A DNA stretch of 64,000 bases from Sediminibacterium sp. KACHI17 (GTDB lineage Bacteria; Bacteroidota; Bacteroidia; Chitinophagales; Chitinophagaceae). A program made the translations under genes and the position numbers. The stretch lies in assembly GCF_040362915.1 (NCBI RefSeq), contig NZ_AP029612.1, positions 3,072,466 through 3,136,465 of the forward strand, read 5' to 3'. The first letter of the stretch is position 1, and each line of letters starts with the position of its first letter. A model generated the notes under the pieces. That model had not been told where the DNA came from, did not search any database, and was given only the letters and a program-made list of their open reading frames with translations. This document shows, piece by piece, positions 1 to 8,615 of the stretch.

Positions 1-810
1 TGTACCTCCTGTTAAGCCTTTGCTTAAACAAATGATATCAGGCTTCTTATGCATGTATTCACTTGCGAAAAATTTTCCGGTTCTTCCAAATCCGGTCATT
101 ACTTCGTCCGCAATACAGATGATATCATTCAGCTTGGCGGTATTCAGTAATTCATTCAGTAGATAAGGGTCATACATATTCATACCGCCTGCCCCCTGTA
201 CCAAAGGTTCATAGATGAATGCAGCAGTTTGTGATGCGTGTTGCTGCATGGTATTTTTTAATTCACTGATATTTTCTTGTGTCGGAGTATCCAGAAAAAC
301 AACATCAAAAAGTAATTCATGAAATGCCAGTGTGAAAACACTACGATCACTTACACTCATCGCTCCGAACGTATCACCATGATAACTATTCTTAAAAGCG
401 ATGATCTTATTTCTTTGTTTTTGATTCTGATTCCACCAGTATTGTATGGCCATTTTCAGCGCCACTTCTGTAGAGGTTGATCCATTATCACTATAAAAGA
501 TCCTTGAAAAATTACCCGGTAAGATGGCTAATAATCGTTCAGCCAGTTCTACTGCCGGACGGTGAGTAAATCCCGCAAAGATCACCTGTTCCAGTTCCAA
601 AGCCTGTTGGTATAATTTCTCAGCGATATAAGGATGCGCATGGCCATGCAGATTTACCCACCAGCTACTGATTGCATCAATATACTGATTCCCGTTTTCG
701 TCAAATAACAATGAACCCTTACCCTTAACTATGGCTATCGGATCAGCCATGTTTTTTTGTCGGGTAAACGGATGCCAAATACATTCTTTATCACGTGAAA
801 CAATACTCAT
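1..810 (-). CDS. bioA: Adenosylmethionine-8-amino-7-oxononanoate aminotransferase, 3' part cut by window edge
   Basis: This is a PLP-dependent class III aminotransferase of biotin synthesis, which makes 7,8-diaminopelargonate using S-adenosylmethionine as amino donor. The reading frame starts with ATG at 810 and stays open to base 1, giving 270 residues. Visible motifs are WHPFTRQ near the N-terminus, [38 protein letters not shown], and SKGLTGG at the window edge, which carries the PLP-binding lysine. The order and spacing fit BioA rather than other class III aminotransferases. It is divergent from the sigma factor gene. A TAnnTTTG box lies four bases before its start. The C-terminal third lies outside the window. 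Confidence 0.93.
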   Translation of the reverse strand, partial: MSIVSRDKECIWHPFTRQKNMADPIAIVKGKGSLLFDENGNQYIDAISSWWVNLHGHAHPYIAEKLYQQALELEQVIFAGFTHRPAVELAERLLAILPGNFSRIFYSDNGSTSTEVALKMAIQYWWNQNQKQRNKIIAFKNSYHGDTFGAMSVSDRSVFTLAFHELLFDVVFLDTPTQENISELKNTMQQHASQTAAFIYEPLVQGAGGMNMYDPYLLNELLNTAKLNDIICIADEVMTGFGRTGKFFASEYMHKKPDIICLSKGLTGGT

Positions 811-814
811 ACGG

Positions 815-822
815 CAAATGTA
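815..822 (-). promoter_or_regulatory. TAnnTTTG promoter box of bioA
   Basis: On the minus strand the sequence reads TACATTTG, the Bacteroidota -7 box, followed by CCGT and then the bioA ATG. No clear TTTG -33 element is visible at the usual distance. The spacing implies a leader of only a few bases or none. Confidence 0.6.
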
Positions 823-931
823 GGGTGTAAATGGTAGTTGTTTAGTCACTGATTCAGGTAGTTTTGCCCTGATTTTTTTCCTGCATGCAACGCAGGTATA
901 ACCAACCGTGTCAAAGCACTGAATTCACTGC

Positions 932-1492
932 ATGTTAGACGAACAGAAACTGGTAAAAGACTGCCTGAAGCAACATCCGGCTGCCCAAAAGCTGCTGTAT
1001 GACACATTTGCCGAGCAAATGCTGGGTACCTGTTTCCGTTATACCAAGAGTATGAATGATGCAGAGGAGGTTATGCAACAAGGTTTTATCAAAGTATTTC
1101 AGAACCTGCATCAGTTTCGTTCTGAAGGTGATCTGGGTGCATGGATCAGAAGAATTATGGTCAATACTGCGATCAATTATTTAAAACGAAAGCCGCAATA
1201 TCAATTAGATCTAAGCTTTGAAGACACTCATTTGCATCCGGTTGATAGCCATCAGCCTGATCTAAAGATACAAATGAAGGACCTTTTAAATCTGATCAGA
1301 CAATTGCCTTCCGGCTATCAAACCATTTTTAACCTCTATGCGGTAGAAGGATATTCACATGTGGAGATCGCTAAAATATTAGGGATCAGTGAAGGCACCA
1401 GTCGATCACAATATGCAAGAGCGAGGGCATTATTGATCAGCTGGTTAGAAAAATATTCTGTTAACGGAAAAAAAGATCGTTATGCCCAATAA
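932..1492 (+). CDS. ECF-type RNA polymerase sigma factor
   Basis: This 186-residue protein is a sigma-70 family factor with only regions 2 and 4, the extracytoplasmic-function layout. Region 2 is recognisable around DAEEVMQQGFIKVFQNL followed by the aromatic-rich GAWIRRIMVNTAINYLKRK. Region 4 is the helix-turn-helix around GYSHVEIAKILGISEGTSRSQ near residues 140-165. It would direct core RNA polymerase to a dedicated promoter set. Its 3' end overlaps the next gene by 11 bases, so the two are probably translationally coupled. That partner has a membrane anchor and could control it. Targets cannot be read from the window. Confidence 0.93.
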   Translation: MLDEQKLVKDCLKQHPAAQKLLYDTFAEQMLGTCFRYTKSMNDAEEVMQQGFIKVFQNLHQFRSEGDLGAWIRRIMVNTAINYLKRKPQYQLDLSFEDTHLHPVDSHQPDLKIQMKDLLNLIRQLPSGYQTIFNLYAVEGYSHVEIAKILGISEGTSRSQYARARALLISWLEKYSVNGKKDRYAQ

Positions 1493-2888
1493 GTCTTTTG
1501 AAGAGCAAGTGAGGGAAGAACTTTCCGGTCTGCGTATCAAGCCCAATGATGCGATATGGGAGTCTGTTGCCGCAAGCCTCCAGCAAAAAAGAAAACGTCG
1601 ATGGGCAATTTGGTTTCTTACATTATTGGTCGGATTATCCGGGGCTTCTTTTTGGTTTTTCATAGAGCAACAGCCACTGACATCCGCATCTGTGAAGTCA
1701 AAAATCACTAGTGATACTCAAAAAAAATCATCCATTACGGATGACTTAGAGATCAAAGCATCCATCAAAAAATTACCAAAGTCTTCTGATAACGAAATAC
1801 TCAGTCAAATAAATATTCCTGATCGGACAGTACGATTAGCATCACCGGTATCAAACACTTTTTTACAACCGGCTGCCAAGGAGAAAAAGATCAATGTACA
1901 AAAAGAATTACCCCAATCAGTAGTGCCTGTGAGTGATACAGTATCTTCTTCTATGATAGTAGATGCTAATTCCGTAGCTACAGCAACTCAGGTCAGTACT
2001 CCACAAAAAGATAGTCAATTTGTGATCCCTTCAATTGTTGGTATTAGTGAAAAGGCTGTCATTGATTCTGTACAAAACAAAACAGTTCTGTTTGTATCTC
2101 GCGATACAGTGAGCCCATCAGACAAGCAAAAGAAAATATCTAAATGGAAATGGAGATTGGCCGTACAAGGTGGACAAAGCGGTGTTCGCAATTCCTGGGG
2201 GTCATTGTTTAGAGCGAATAGTGCAGATGCCTATACAGGCTTTTTTACTTCATCTAATCTCCCGAGCTCTCCTTCAACAGGGGCGGGTTCTTTTGCATCA
2301 TCGAGAATAAAATCAAACGATCATCTTTCACTAGGCGTTTCTATTGAAATGATCAGAACTTTTGGAAAGAAGAAAAAAAATAGTATTGGATTACAGTTGG
2401 GATATGATTTGTATCAAACACGTACTAGAATCGGTAATAGTAACACAGGTACTTTGCAGTTCTCTAATGTCAATCGATCAAATGAATCTTCAGTATACTT
2501 TGGAGTAAATGATAGTGCCAATTATATTGCCTCCTATCATTTTATACGATTGGGCGTGCAGTATTATCGCTCATTGAAATGGATACCTAAAACGGATCTT
2601 CGCTGGTATGCAGGTATAGGATTCAATACAATGGTTTCAGGGAATGGGTTACATCTGGGTACTGCAAATAATAATCTTTATTATTTCAAAAACAGATCTT
2701 TATTACGAACTGCTCAGCTGGATATTACTACCGGGATTGAATTTGCCTTAGGAAAACATAAACGCTTATTTGTAGCACCGCAAGCAATGTACATGCTTAG
2801 CAATATTTCAAAACAAGCAGGAGTAAATCAGCATTTGTTTCGTCCCACGATTAAAGTTGCATGGCAGTTATCAAAGAACTCACCATAA
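1482..2888 (+). CDS. Single-pass membrane protein with C-terminal outer-membrane-barrel-like domain, possible anti-sigma partner
   Basis: The protein has 468 residues. Its short N-terminal part (FEEQVREELSGLRIKPNDAIWESVAASL) is followed by basic residues and one membrane helix near residues 40-60. A long Ser/Thr/Lys-rich linker leads to a region from about residue 225 with alternating aromatic strands, ending like a beta-barrel domain. In Bacteroidota, proteins with this layout follow ECF sigma genes. An anti-sigma role for the cytosolic N-terminus is inference from the 11-base overlap with the sigma gene; no zinc-binding anti-sigma motif is visible. A barrel-like domain tethered by an inner-membrane helix is topologically odd, so the C-terminal part may instead be a soluble beta domain. 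Confidence 0.7.
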   Translation: MPNKSFEEQVREELSGLRIKPNDAIWESVAASLQQKRKRRWAIWFLTLLVGLSGASFWFFIEQQPLTSASVKSKITSDTQKKSSITDDLEIKASIKKLPKSSDNEILSQINIPDRTVRLASPVSNTFLQPAAKEKKINVQKELPQSVVPVSDTVSSSMIVDANSVATATQVSTPQKDSQFVIPSIVGISEKAVIDSVQNKTVLFVSRDTVSPSDKQKKISKWKWRLAVQGGQSGVRNSWGSLFRANSADAYTGFFTSSNLPSSPSTGAGSFASSRIKSNDHLSLGVSIEMIRTFGKKKKNSIGLQLGYDLYQTRTRIGNSNTGTLQFSNVNRSNESSVYFGVNDSANYIASYHFIRLGVQYYRSLKWIPKTDLRWYAGIGFNTMVSGNGLHLGTANNNLYYFKNRSLLRTAQLDITTGIEFALGKHKRLFVAPQAMYMLSNISKQAGVNQHLFRPTIKVAWQLSKNSP

Positions 2889-2948
2889 TGCAATACGCTT
2901 ATGGGGCATGTGTCAGATAGGTATCAACTATTGGTAGGGAAACAAGAA

Positions 2949-3021
2949 TTCTGCTAGCAGAAAGTATGATGCTACATATAAATGACTTTCATTCAGAGCG
3001 GCTTATCGTTTATGGTAAGCC
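2949..3021. other. Two small palindromes between convergent genes
   Basis: A 14-base perfect palindrome (TTCTGCTAGCAGAA, 2949-2962) and a hairpin with GGCTTA/TAAGCC arms (3000-3005 and 3016-3021) lie in the gap between the converging barrel-protein and YdeI genes. Neither has a clear T-run, so a terminator role is only possible. Confidence 0.35.
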
Positions 3022-3031
3022 TGATTAGTTC

Positions 3032-3511
3032 TCATGTGTTGGTTTTCAGTGTCAACCCGGCAGCGATTTTGGTAATAGCTTTTGCCATTCTTTCTGTTCG
3101 GGTTGTTTCTTTTTTTGCTTCATTGATCCAATCAATATATTGTTTTTGTTCACCCTCTTTCAATTCAAAGAAATGGGTATAAGCTTTTGGCTCATCTTTT
3201 AGACACGCTAAAAAATTTGCTGGAACACTGATGGGGTCATTATCCCGATAGAGTGTGATCAGCACATGATCACCCGCTTCTTTTCCTATACTTTTTCTGA
3301 TGGAAGCTTTAATAGGTAAAAAGAGTTTCCCATTGCCCATGGGCATGAGTTTATAGTTACTAATAACATGATCATCAATTGTACCTTTCACTTTAACCCA
3401 TCCAAATGGTTGTTTGGGATCTTGACTTATCTCTGGGATTGTAGCATAGGTCCAGCCACCTTTTCCCGGGAATTTTTCAAGCTTATATTTTTTTCGAATG
3501 ATCGGTTTCAT
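3032..3511 (-). CDS. YdeI/OmdA family protein with DUF1905 domain (copy 1)
   Basis: The 159-residue protein has an N-terminal DUF1905 beta-domain (GGWTYATIP, VKVKGTIDDHVI, MPMGNGKLFLPIKASIRKSIG) and a C-terminal helical YdeI/OmdA segment (PKAYTHFFELKEGEQKQYIDWI, then TRTERMAKAI). YdeI-type proteins have been linked to bacteriocin or polymyxin protection in enterobacteria; the biochemical role here is unknown. No signal peptide is seen. It overlaps the end of queG by 29 bases and is probably cotranscribed with it. A second, diverged copy lies at 11270-11782. Confidence 0.85.
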   Translation of the reverse strand: MKPIIRKKYKLEKFPGKGGWTYATIPEISQDPKQPFGWVKVKGTIDDHVISNYKLMPMGNGKLFLPIKASIRKSIGKEAGDHVLITLYRDNDPISVPANFLACLKDEPKAYTHFFELKEGEQKQYIDWINEAKKETTRTERMAKAITKIAAGLTLKTNT

Positions 3512-4424
3512 GTTTCAGGAAAGATAAATTTCGCTGAATACCCTTGAATTTACTTCGTTTAAGAGGGGAATGCTGAAATATTTTTTTAAAAGCTTCTTCG
3601 GTCAAGAGTTCCCATTCATGGGTACTTAAATTTAATATCTGAGGCAAAGGATCAAATGAGGGTTCCTGATGCGGATGACTGAATCGATTCCATGGACAAA
3701 CATCCTGACAGGTATCACAACCAAACATCCAGTTATCAAATTTCCCTTTCATTTCATTCGGGATCAAAGCATCTTTTAATTCGATGGTGAAATAACTAAT
3801 GCATTTACTGCCATCAATCACTTTGTTGTCCAATATGGCTTCAGTTGGACAAGCATCAATACATTTTCTGCAAGTGCCACAGAAATCTTTAGCGAAAGGA
3901 TCATCATATTCCAATGGAATATCAACGATCAAGGTAGCAATAAAGAAAAATGAACCGTTTTGCTTGGTGATAAGATTTCCATTTTTACCGATCCACCCGG
4001 CACCACTTCTGGTAGCCCAGCTTCTTTCCAATACCGGAGCAGAATCTACAAATCCTCTTCCTTGTATATCGCCAATATGGATCCGAATAGCATCTAACAA
4101 TTTTTGTAATTGTTGCCTGATCACTTCATGATAATCTTTACCCCAGGCATATTTAGAAATTTTTGGAGCACCCGGGCCTTGTTCCTGAGAAGGGAAATAG
4201 TTTTTTAATAAAGTGATCACAGATTTAGCTCCCGGAACCAACTTAGTGGGGTCAACCCTAAGATCAAAGTAGCTTTCCATATATGACATGGAGCCATGTC
4301 TCTGCTGATTAAGCCATGATTCTAACCTCCGCGCGTCATCATCCAGTGGAACTGCTTTCGCAATGCCACAATAATCAAACCCGTTTGTAGAGGCAATATG
4401 TTTGATGGTTTGAGTGGTGGTCAC
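3483..4424 (-). CDS. queG: Epoxyqueuosine reductase
   Basis: QueG reduces epoxyqueuosine to queuosine in tRNA, the last step of queuosine synthesis, using cobalamin and two [4Fe-4S] clusters. The 313-residue protein shows the family's CGTCRKCIDACPTEAI ferredoxin-type cluster motif and a second CDTCQDVCPWN motif. The N-terminal half contains SYAWGKDYH-like KYAWGKDYHEVI and the WATRSGAGWIGKNGNLI segment typical of QueG. Translation appears to start at a GTG (4424-4422); no better ATG lies upstream in frame. The 3' end overlaps the YdeI gene by 29 bases. Other queuosine/pterin genes (queD copies and folE) are about 36 kb away in the same window. Confidence 0.95.
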   Translation of the reverse strand: MTTTQTIKHIASTNGFDYCGIAKAVPLDDDARRLESWLNQQRHGSMSYMESYFDLRVDPTKLVPGAKSVITLLKNYFPSQEQGPGAPKISKYAWGKDYHEVIRQQLQKLLDAIRIHIGDIQGRGFVDSAPVLERSWATRSGAGWIGKNGNLITKQNGSFFFIATLIVDIPLEYDDPFAKDFCGTCRKCIDACPTEAILDNKVIDGSKCISYFTIELKDALIPNEMKGKFDNWMFGCDTCQDVCPWNRFSHPHQEPSFDPLPQILNLSTHEWELLTEEAFKKIFQHSPLKRSKFKGIQRNLSFLKHETDHSKKI

Positions 4425-4446
4425 GGTATCAATTGATCGGATTATT

Positions 4447-4454
4447 CAAATGTA
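4447..4454 (-). promoter_or_regulatory. TAnnTTTG promoter box of queG
   Basis: The minus strand reads TACATTTG 22 bases before the queG GTG start, a good match to the Bacteroidota -7 box. Confidence 0.5.
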
Positions 4455-4602
4455 CATAGGATTTGATCACTTGAATACGAACTTCTTTTCTTCGACTTAA
4501 TTTTGCTTTACATCTTTAATGAAAGTGCGCATTCTGGGATCAGTGGAACAGAACAAGTGCAAACTAATTTAATGTTTTATCTTACGCCATAAAACGAGTG
4601 AA

Positions 4603-7005
4603 ATGAAGCGTGTTTATCTTCTTTTTGTATTGACTTTCTTTGTCATGGTGACTAAACAAACCCATGCTCAGCAACTAGACTCGATCATGGATGCACATGC
4701 GAATATCTTTCCCAAAGAGAAAGTACATATTCATTTTGATAAACAATTGTACAATAAAGATGAAACCATCTGGTATAAATTATACCTGTTAGCGGAATAT
4801 GTTCCGAGTCCTTTGAGCAAGAACATATATGTAAACTGGTATGATACAGAAGGTAAAATGTTACGTCAGACTGTAGCTCCATTGTTTCAGTCAACGGCCA
4901 AAGGCTCATTCGATATACCGGTTGATTATAAAGGAGAGTTCGTAAGAGTAAAAGCTTATACCAGTTGGATGTTGAATGATGATACCAGTTTTATTTATCA
5001 GCGTGATATCCCTATTAATAACGGTACTCCGGTCAGTAAAGCAAAACCTGTACGTAAAACACATGTTGAGTTATTCCCTGAAGGAGGTAATCTGGTATTA
5101 GGCCTAGATGAAAAAATTGCATTCAAGGCTTCTGATCAGAATGGTCGTCCCGTAATGGTCAAAGCTCAATTGATGAACAGCAAAAATCAGGTATTGGATA
5201 CTTTACGCGTTAAGCATGATGGTATGGGTTTCTTTTTCCTAAAATCTGTAGCTGGTGAACAATATCGTGTAGACTGGATAGATGAATATGGAGCCAAGGG
5301 TAGTACGCCATTAACCGGAATACAAAAAGAAGGCCTATCACTCAGTATTGCCAGCACCAATGATAAAGCACTGATTTTAGTAGAAAGAACAGCAAATGTT
5401 CCCGAAAATATGCAGCAGCTGTATTTGTTAGTTCATATGAATGAGCGTCCCATATACAAGCTGAGATTGAATATGACCGCTAAAACTGTGATCAACACGG
5501 CGGTTCCAATTGAAGAACTGCAAACAGGCATCCTTCAATTTTCTTTATTTACCAATGATTGGATTCCGATGGAGGAAAGAATTTTATTCGTGAATAACAG
5601 GATGCATGAATTCAATTCAAAGATCAATCCCGGAATTGTGAGTCTCGAAAAACGAGGTAAAAATATTCTGGAAATTTTGGTGTCAGATACAGCTGCAGCT
5701 AATATGTCTATCTCTGTTACCGATGCAGCATTGAGCGGAGAAGATCAACATACCATTTTCTCAGATTTTTTATTGAGTCATCAGTTAAGAGGTTATATAC
5801 ACAATCCCGCATATTACTTAAAGAGTGATGCAGACAGTATCACAGCTAGGTTGGATCTGGTGATGCTAACGAATGGTTGGAGACGGTTTGATTGGGATAA
5901 ATTAAAAGCAGCTACACAGCCTGTTCTAAAATATGCACCGGAGACAGATTTCCTCAAAATCAAAGGTAAGGTTTATGGTATGGAAGCAGGAAGGGCCGGT
6001 GGTCCGGAATTATTGAACATTATCCTGAAAGGAAAGGATAGTAGCTCCAATGTTTATTTTGTTCCGATACAAAAGGATGGTTCTTTCGACGAACCTCTAC
6101 CCATATTCTTTGATACTGCACGCGTCTATTATAATTTTAATGATAAAAATAAAATCGGTTTTGTAGGACAAGTTCAATTGGGAAATGGTCTCTTGAAGAA
6201 AGAACCAGGTAGCACCATTCGTATGGGACAAGTACCTGTATTTCAGGTATGGTCGGATAGTATTGGATTGGCAAGGATGAATCTGTTTTTACAAGAGCAG
6301 GAAAAACTACGTAAAAGCATGGCTAGTGCTACTTTACAAGAAGTAGTTGTAAAAGCAAAGATCAAAGACCCTATACAGGTATTGGATGAAAAATATGCAA
6401 GTGGACTTTTTTCCGGAGGCGATGCGTATAGTTTTGATTTAATGAATGATCGTATGCCGGGTGCATTGAATGTGCTTACCTATTTACAAGGCAAGGTCGC
6501 AGGATTACAAATTTCAGGAAGTGGGTCACAGATGTCAATGAGTTGGCGTGGCGGTACCCCATCATTGTATTTGAATGAAATGATCACAAATGTAGATATG
6601 GTACAGAGTATTCCTATTACAGACATTGCTTACATCAAAGTAATGCGACCGCCATTCTTTGGTTCTGGAGGTGGTGGTGCAGATGGAGCTATTGCTATTT
6701 ATACCAAGAAGGGCGGAGATGTTCAGCGCAATGACCCAAGTAAAAAAGGAATGGAAAGCACCATACTTGCAGGCTACTCAAAGTTCAAAGAATTTTATAA
6801 TCCGGTATATACCAAAGAAAACCCTTCTTATGACCCAGATGTGAGGAGTACATTGTATTGGAATCCCTATATCCTTACCAATAAAAGAACCCCTCGTTTC
6901 AGGGTTGAATTTCATAACAATGATTTCTCAAGAAAACTGCTTGTAGTACTGGAAGGCATCAACTCAGAAGGTAAAATGACTCGAACAGTTCGATATCTCG
7001 AATAA
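4603..7005 (+). CDS. Exported protein with macroglobulin-like N-terminus and TonB-receptor plug domain
   Basis: The 800-residue protein begins with a signal peptide ending near ...KQTHAQQ. Residues about 35-140 (FPKEKVHIHFDKQLYNKDE onward) resemble MG2-like beta-sandwich domains found in Bacteroidota export proteins. Near residues 580-700 is a TonB-dependent receptor plug-like segment: LQEVVVKAK, then LQGKVAGLQISGSG, WRGGTPSLYLNE and IAYIKVMRPPFFG...GADGAIAIYTKKGG. No large 22-strand barrel follows, and only about 100 residues remain after the plug. It therefore cannot be a conventional TonB receptor by itself. The function is unknown; a surface-exposed carrier or partner protein is possible. 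It is a single gene flanked by oppositely oriented genes. Confidence 0.75.
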   Translation: MKRVYLLFVLTFFVMVTKQTHAQQLDSIMDAHANIFPKEKVHIHFDKQLYNKDETIWYKLYLLAEYVPSPLSKNIYVNWYDTEGKMLRQTVAPLFQSTAKGSFDIPVDYKGEFVRVKAYTSWMLNDDTSFIYQRDIPINNGTPVSKAKPVRKTHVELFPEGGNLVLGLDEKIAFKASDQNGRPVMVKAQLMNSKNQVLDTLRVKHDGMGFFFLKSVAGEQYRVDWIDEYGAKGSTPLTGIQKEGLSLSIASTNDKALILVERTANVPENMQQLYLLVHMNERPIYKLRLNMTAKTVINTAVPIEELQTGILQFSLFTNDWIPMEERILFVNNRMHEFNSKINPGIVSLEKRGKNILEILVSDTAAANMSISVTDAALSGEDQHTIFSDFLLSHQLRGYIHNPAYYLKSDADSITARLDLVMLTNGWRRFDWDKLKAATQPVLKYAPETDFLKIKGKVYGMEAGRAGGPELLNIILKGKDSSSNVYFVPIQKDGSFDEPLPIFFDTARVYYNFNDKNKIGFVGQVQLGNGLLKKEPGSTIRMGQVPVFQVWSDSIGLARMNLFLQEQEKLRKSMASATLQEVVVKAKIKDPIQVLDEKYASGLFSGGDAYSFDLMNDRMPGALNVLTYLQGKVAGLQISGSGSQMSMSWRGGTPSLYLNEMITNVDMVQSIPITDIAYIKVMRPPFFGSGGGGADGAIAIYTKKGGDVQRNDPSKKGMESTILAGYSKFKEFYNPVYTKENPSYDPDVRSTLYWNPYILTNKRTPRFRVEFHNNDFSRKLLVVLEGINSEGKMTRTVRYLE

Positions 7006-7077
7006 TTCTTTAGCTAGCATGGGTTCCATTTCGTGTTAGCTAAAAATCAACGATGTCGGAAAAAAAATATGTAAAAT

Positions 7078-7419
7078 TTATTCCAACTCGAGATGTAAAA
7101 TGTGGAAGAACCTGTGTGCCAAAGGAGCAAGAACGATTCCAATATTGGTGATAAATGCTACTCCGCTGAAGATCGCATAAAAAGAAGAAAACCATTTGCC
7201 ACCTACTGTTTTGATCTCTACCACAGGTCCCATACCTGATAAGATCATTGAGGCATTGTGAAAAGCATCGAGCCATTCCACATCAGCGGTATAATGATAT
7301 CCCAATACACCTATGAGTAAACAAATGACCAACACACTCAACGCAAATACAAGATTTTTTACAACTCTTCTGTAAAAAAGTCTCTTGGATGCCAGCGGTT
7401 CACGTTTGTTCTCATACAT
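7078..7419 (-). CDS. Two-helix potassium-channel-like protein with degenerate selectivity filter
   Basis: The 113-residue protein has a basic N-terminus, a first membrane helix near residues 21-43, a re-entrant-loop-like segment WLDAFHNASMILSGMGP (49-65), then GGKWFSSFYAIFSGVAFI leading into a second helix (about 77-103). This matches the TM1-pore loop-TM2 plan of 2TM ion channels such as KcsA, including the DA...S...L pattern and the GK.F...Y..F.G start of TM2. The potassium filter TVGYGD is absent; SGMGPV (61-66) sits in its place. It begins eight bases after the serine hydrolase gene and is likely cotranscribed. Ion selectivity, if any, cannot be predicted. The homology is my reading and not tested by search. 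Confidence 0.6.
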   Translation of the reverse strand: MYENKREPLASKRLFYRRVVKNLVFALSVLVICLLIGVLGYHYTADVEWLDAFHNASMILSGMGPVVEIKTVGGKWFSSFYAIFSGVAFITNIGIVLAPLAHRFFHILHLELE

Positions 7420-7427
7420 GGCTCTTA

Positions 7428-8483
7428 CTATTTACAAGTAGAAGGAAGAATACCGTCAATGATATCTTTTAGAGAAAGATACAGTTGTTTTTTTTCTTCT
7501 CCGAGTGTTCCCTTGGTAAAAAATATACAGGCATACCCTCTGCATCGGTCTATCATTGGCCAGGTACCAAATAGACCGGGAGAAGTCATAGAAGTGGCTT
7601 TACCATTCTCATCAGTGGTCATGATCCACTGCCCAAAACCATATTGAAAACCTTCCGCAGCTTTAGGAGCATATTTGATCATATCAGAAGTGGTATATAC
7701 CGTTTCCATTTGTTCAATGGCTTTCTCACTTAAAATACGTTTACCATTATAGACACCTTTATTCAGGATCATAGCAAGAAAACTCATATAATCACCTGCA
7801 CTTGATTGTGCACCACCGGATGGATTCACAGCATTGAAACTTGCAAAGCTGGTATTGCGCATTTGTAATGGTCTTGTGATCTTCTCTGCCATGATCTGTT
7901 CAAAACTTCTTTTGGTAACCACTTCAAGAATTTTAGCAGCAATATTCAGACCGATATTGCTATACCTGAATTCTAGTCCAGGATTTGCCACGATTTCTCT
8001 TTCAGATGCAAAATCATTGATCTCTTCTTCAAGATTTGAATATTTTTTTCGATTCAGCATCTCTTTCAGGTTGCGGATCGGTTCTGACTCTATTCCTGTT
8101 AAGTGAGATAAACAATCTTTGATGGTAATATAACCTTTGGAATACTTAGTGAAGATGGGTAGGTATTTACTGATCCTGTCATTCAACGAAATTTTACCTT
8201 CATCTACATATACCATAACCAATGCCGCTGTCAGCCACTTACTGGCACTGGCGATAGGCGCTTGTACCTTTGCATTAAAATCAGTACCTATCGCTTTTTG
8301 ATAAATCACTTTACCATCCTTATAGATCATCGCAACAACATGTCCATCCAATTCTTTTTTAGATGCTTCTAGTTTACTGTCTAATGAACTAAAATCATAT
8401 TGTGCGTTTGAAAACTGTAAGAATAGCATAAAACACAGTACTAGACTGACTTTCATGCAGGAATAATGTGATTTTGCAGACAT
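7428..8483 (-). CDS. Secreted serine hydrolase, class C beta-lactamase fold
   Basis: The 351-residue protein belongs to the beta-lactamase/penicillin-binding-protein-like serine hydrolases. The SxxK nucleophile motif is SASK (residues 79-82), and the YxN motif is YSN (174-176). The usual third motif (KTG or HxG) is not seen; near the C-terminus SPGLFGTWPMID occupies the expected place. The signal peptide is clearest if translation starts at the internal ATG at 8456 (MKVSLVLCFMLFLQFSNAQ); the longer start at 8483 adds nine residues. Likely substrates are small esters or peptides in the periplasm; lactamase activity is not implied. It is divergent from clpB and upstream of the channel-like gene. 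Confidence 0.85.
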   Translation of the reverse strand: MSAKSHYSCMKVSLVLCFMLFLQFSNAQYDFSSLDSKLEASKKELDGHVVAMIYKDGKVIYQKAIGTDFNAKVQAPIASASKWLTAALVMVYVDEGKISLNDRISKYLPIFTKYSKGYITIKDCLSHLTGIESEPIRNLKEMLNRKKYSNLEEEINDFASEREIVANPGLEFRYSNIGLNIAAKILEVVTKRSFEQIMAEKITRPLQMRNTSFASFNAVNPSGGAQSSAGDYMSFLAMILNKGVYNGKRILSEKAIEQMETVYTTSDMIKYAPKAAEGFQYGFGQWIMTTDENGKATSMTSPGLFGTWPMIDRCRGYACIFFTKGTLGEEKKQLYLSLKDIIDGILPSTCK

Positions 8484-8615
8484 AATTTCAGGATTTCATG
8501 GGTTTATCAGCTCAAAAAAACAATAGAACAGTTTTTGCTTACAAATTAGGGATTGATTTGTGAACGCAGATCAAATTTCTGCTAAATACCTTTTAAATAT
8601 TGCAAATACACGATT

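Noticed and set aside
2982..3182. Plus-strand frame opposite the first YdeI gene
   Set aside because: It is a hydrophobic shadow frame of a recognised gene with no supporting start context.
8484..8615. CIRCE or similar heat-shock operator before clpB
   Set aside because: Only a weak ACAAAT/ATTTGT inverted repeat is present; it does not match the CIRCE consensus.
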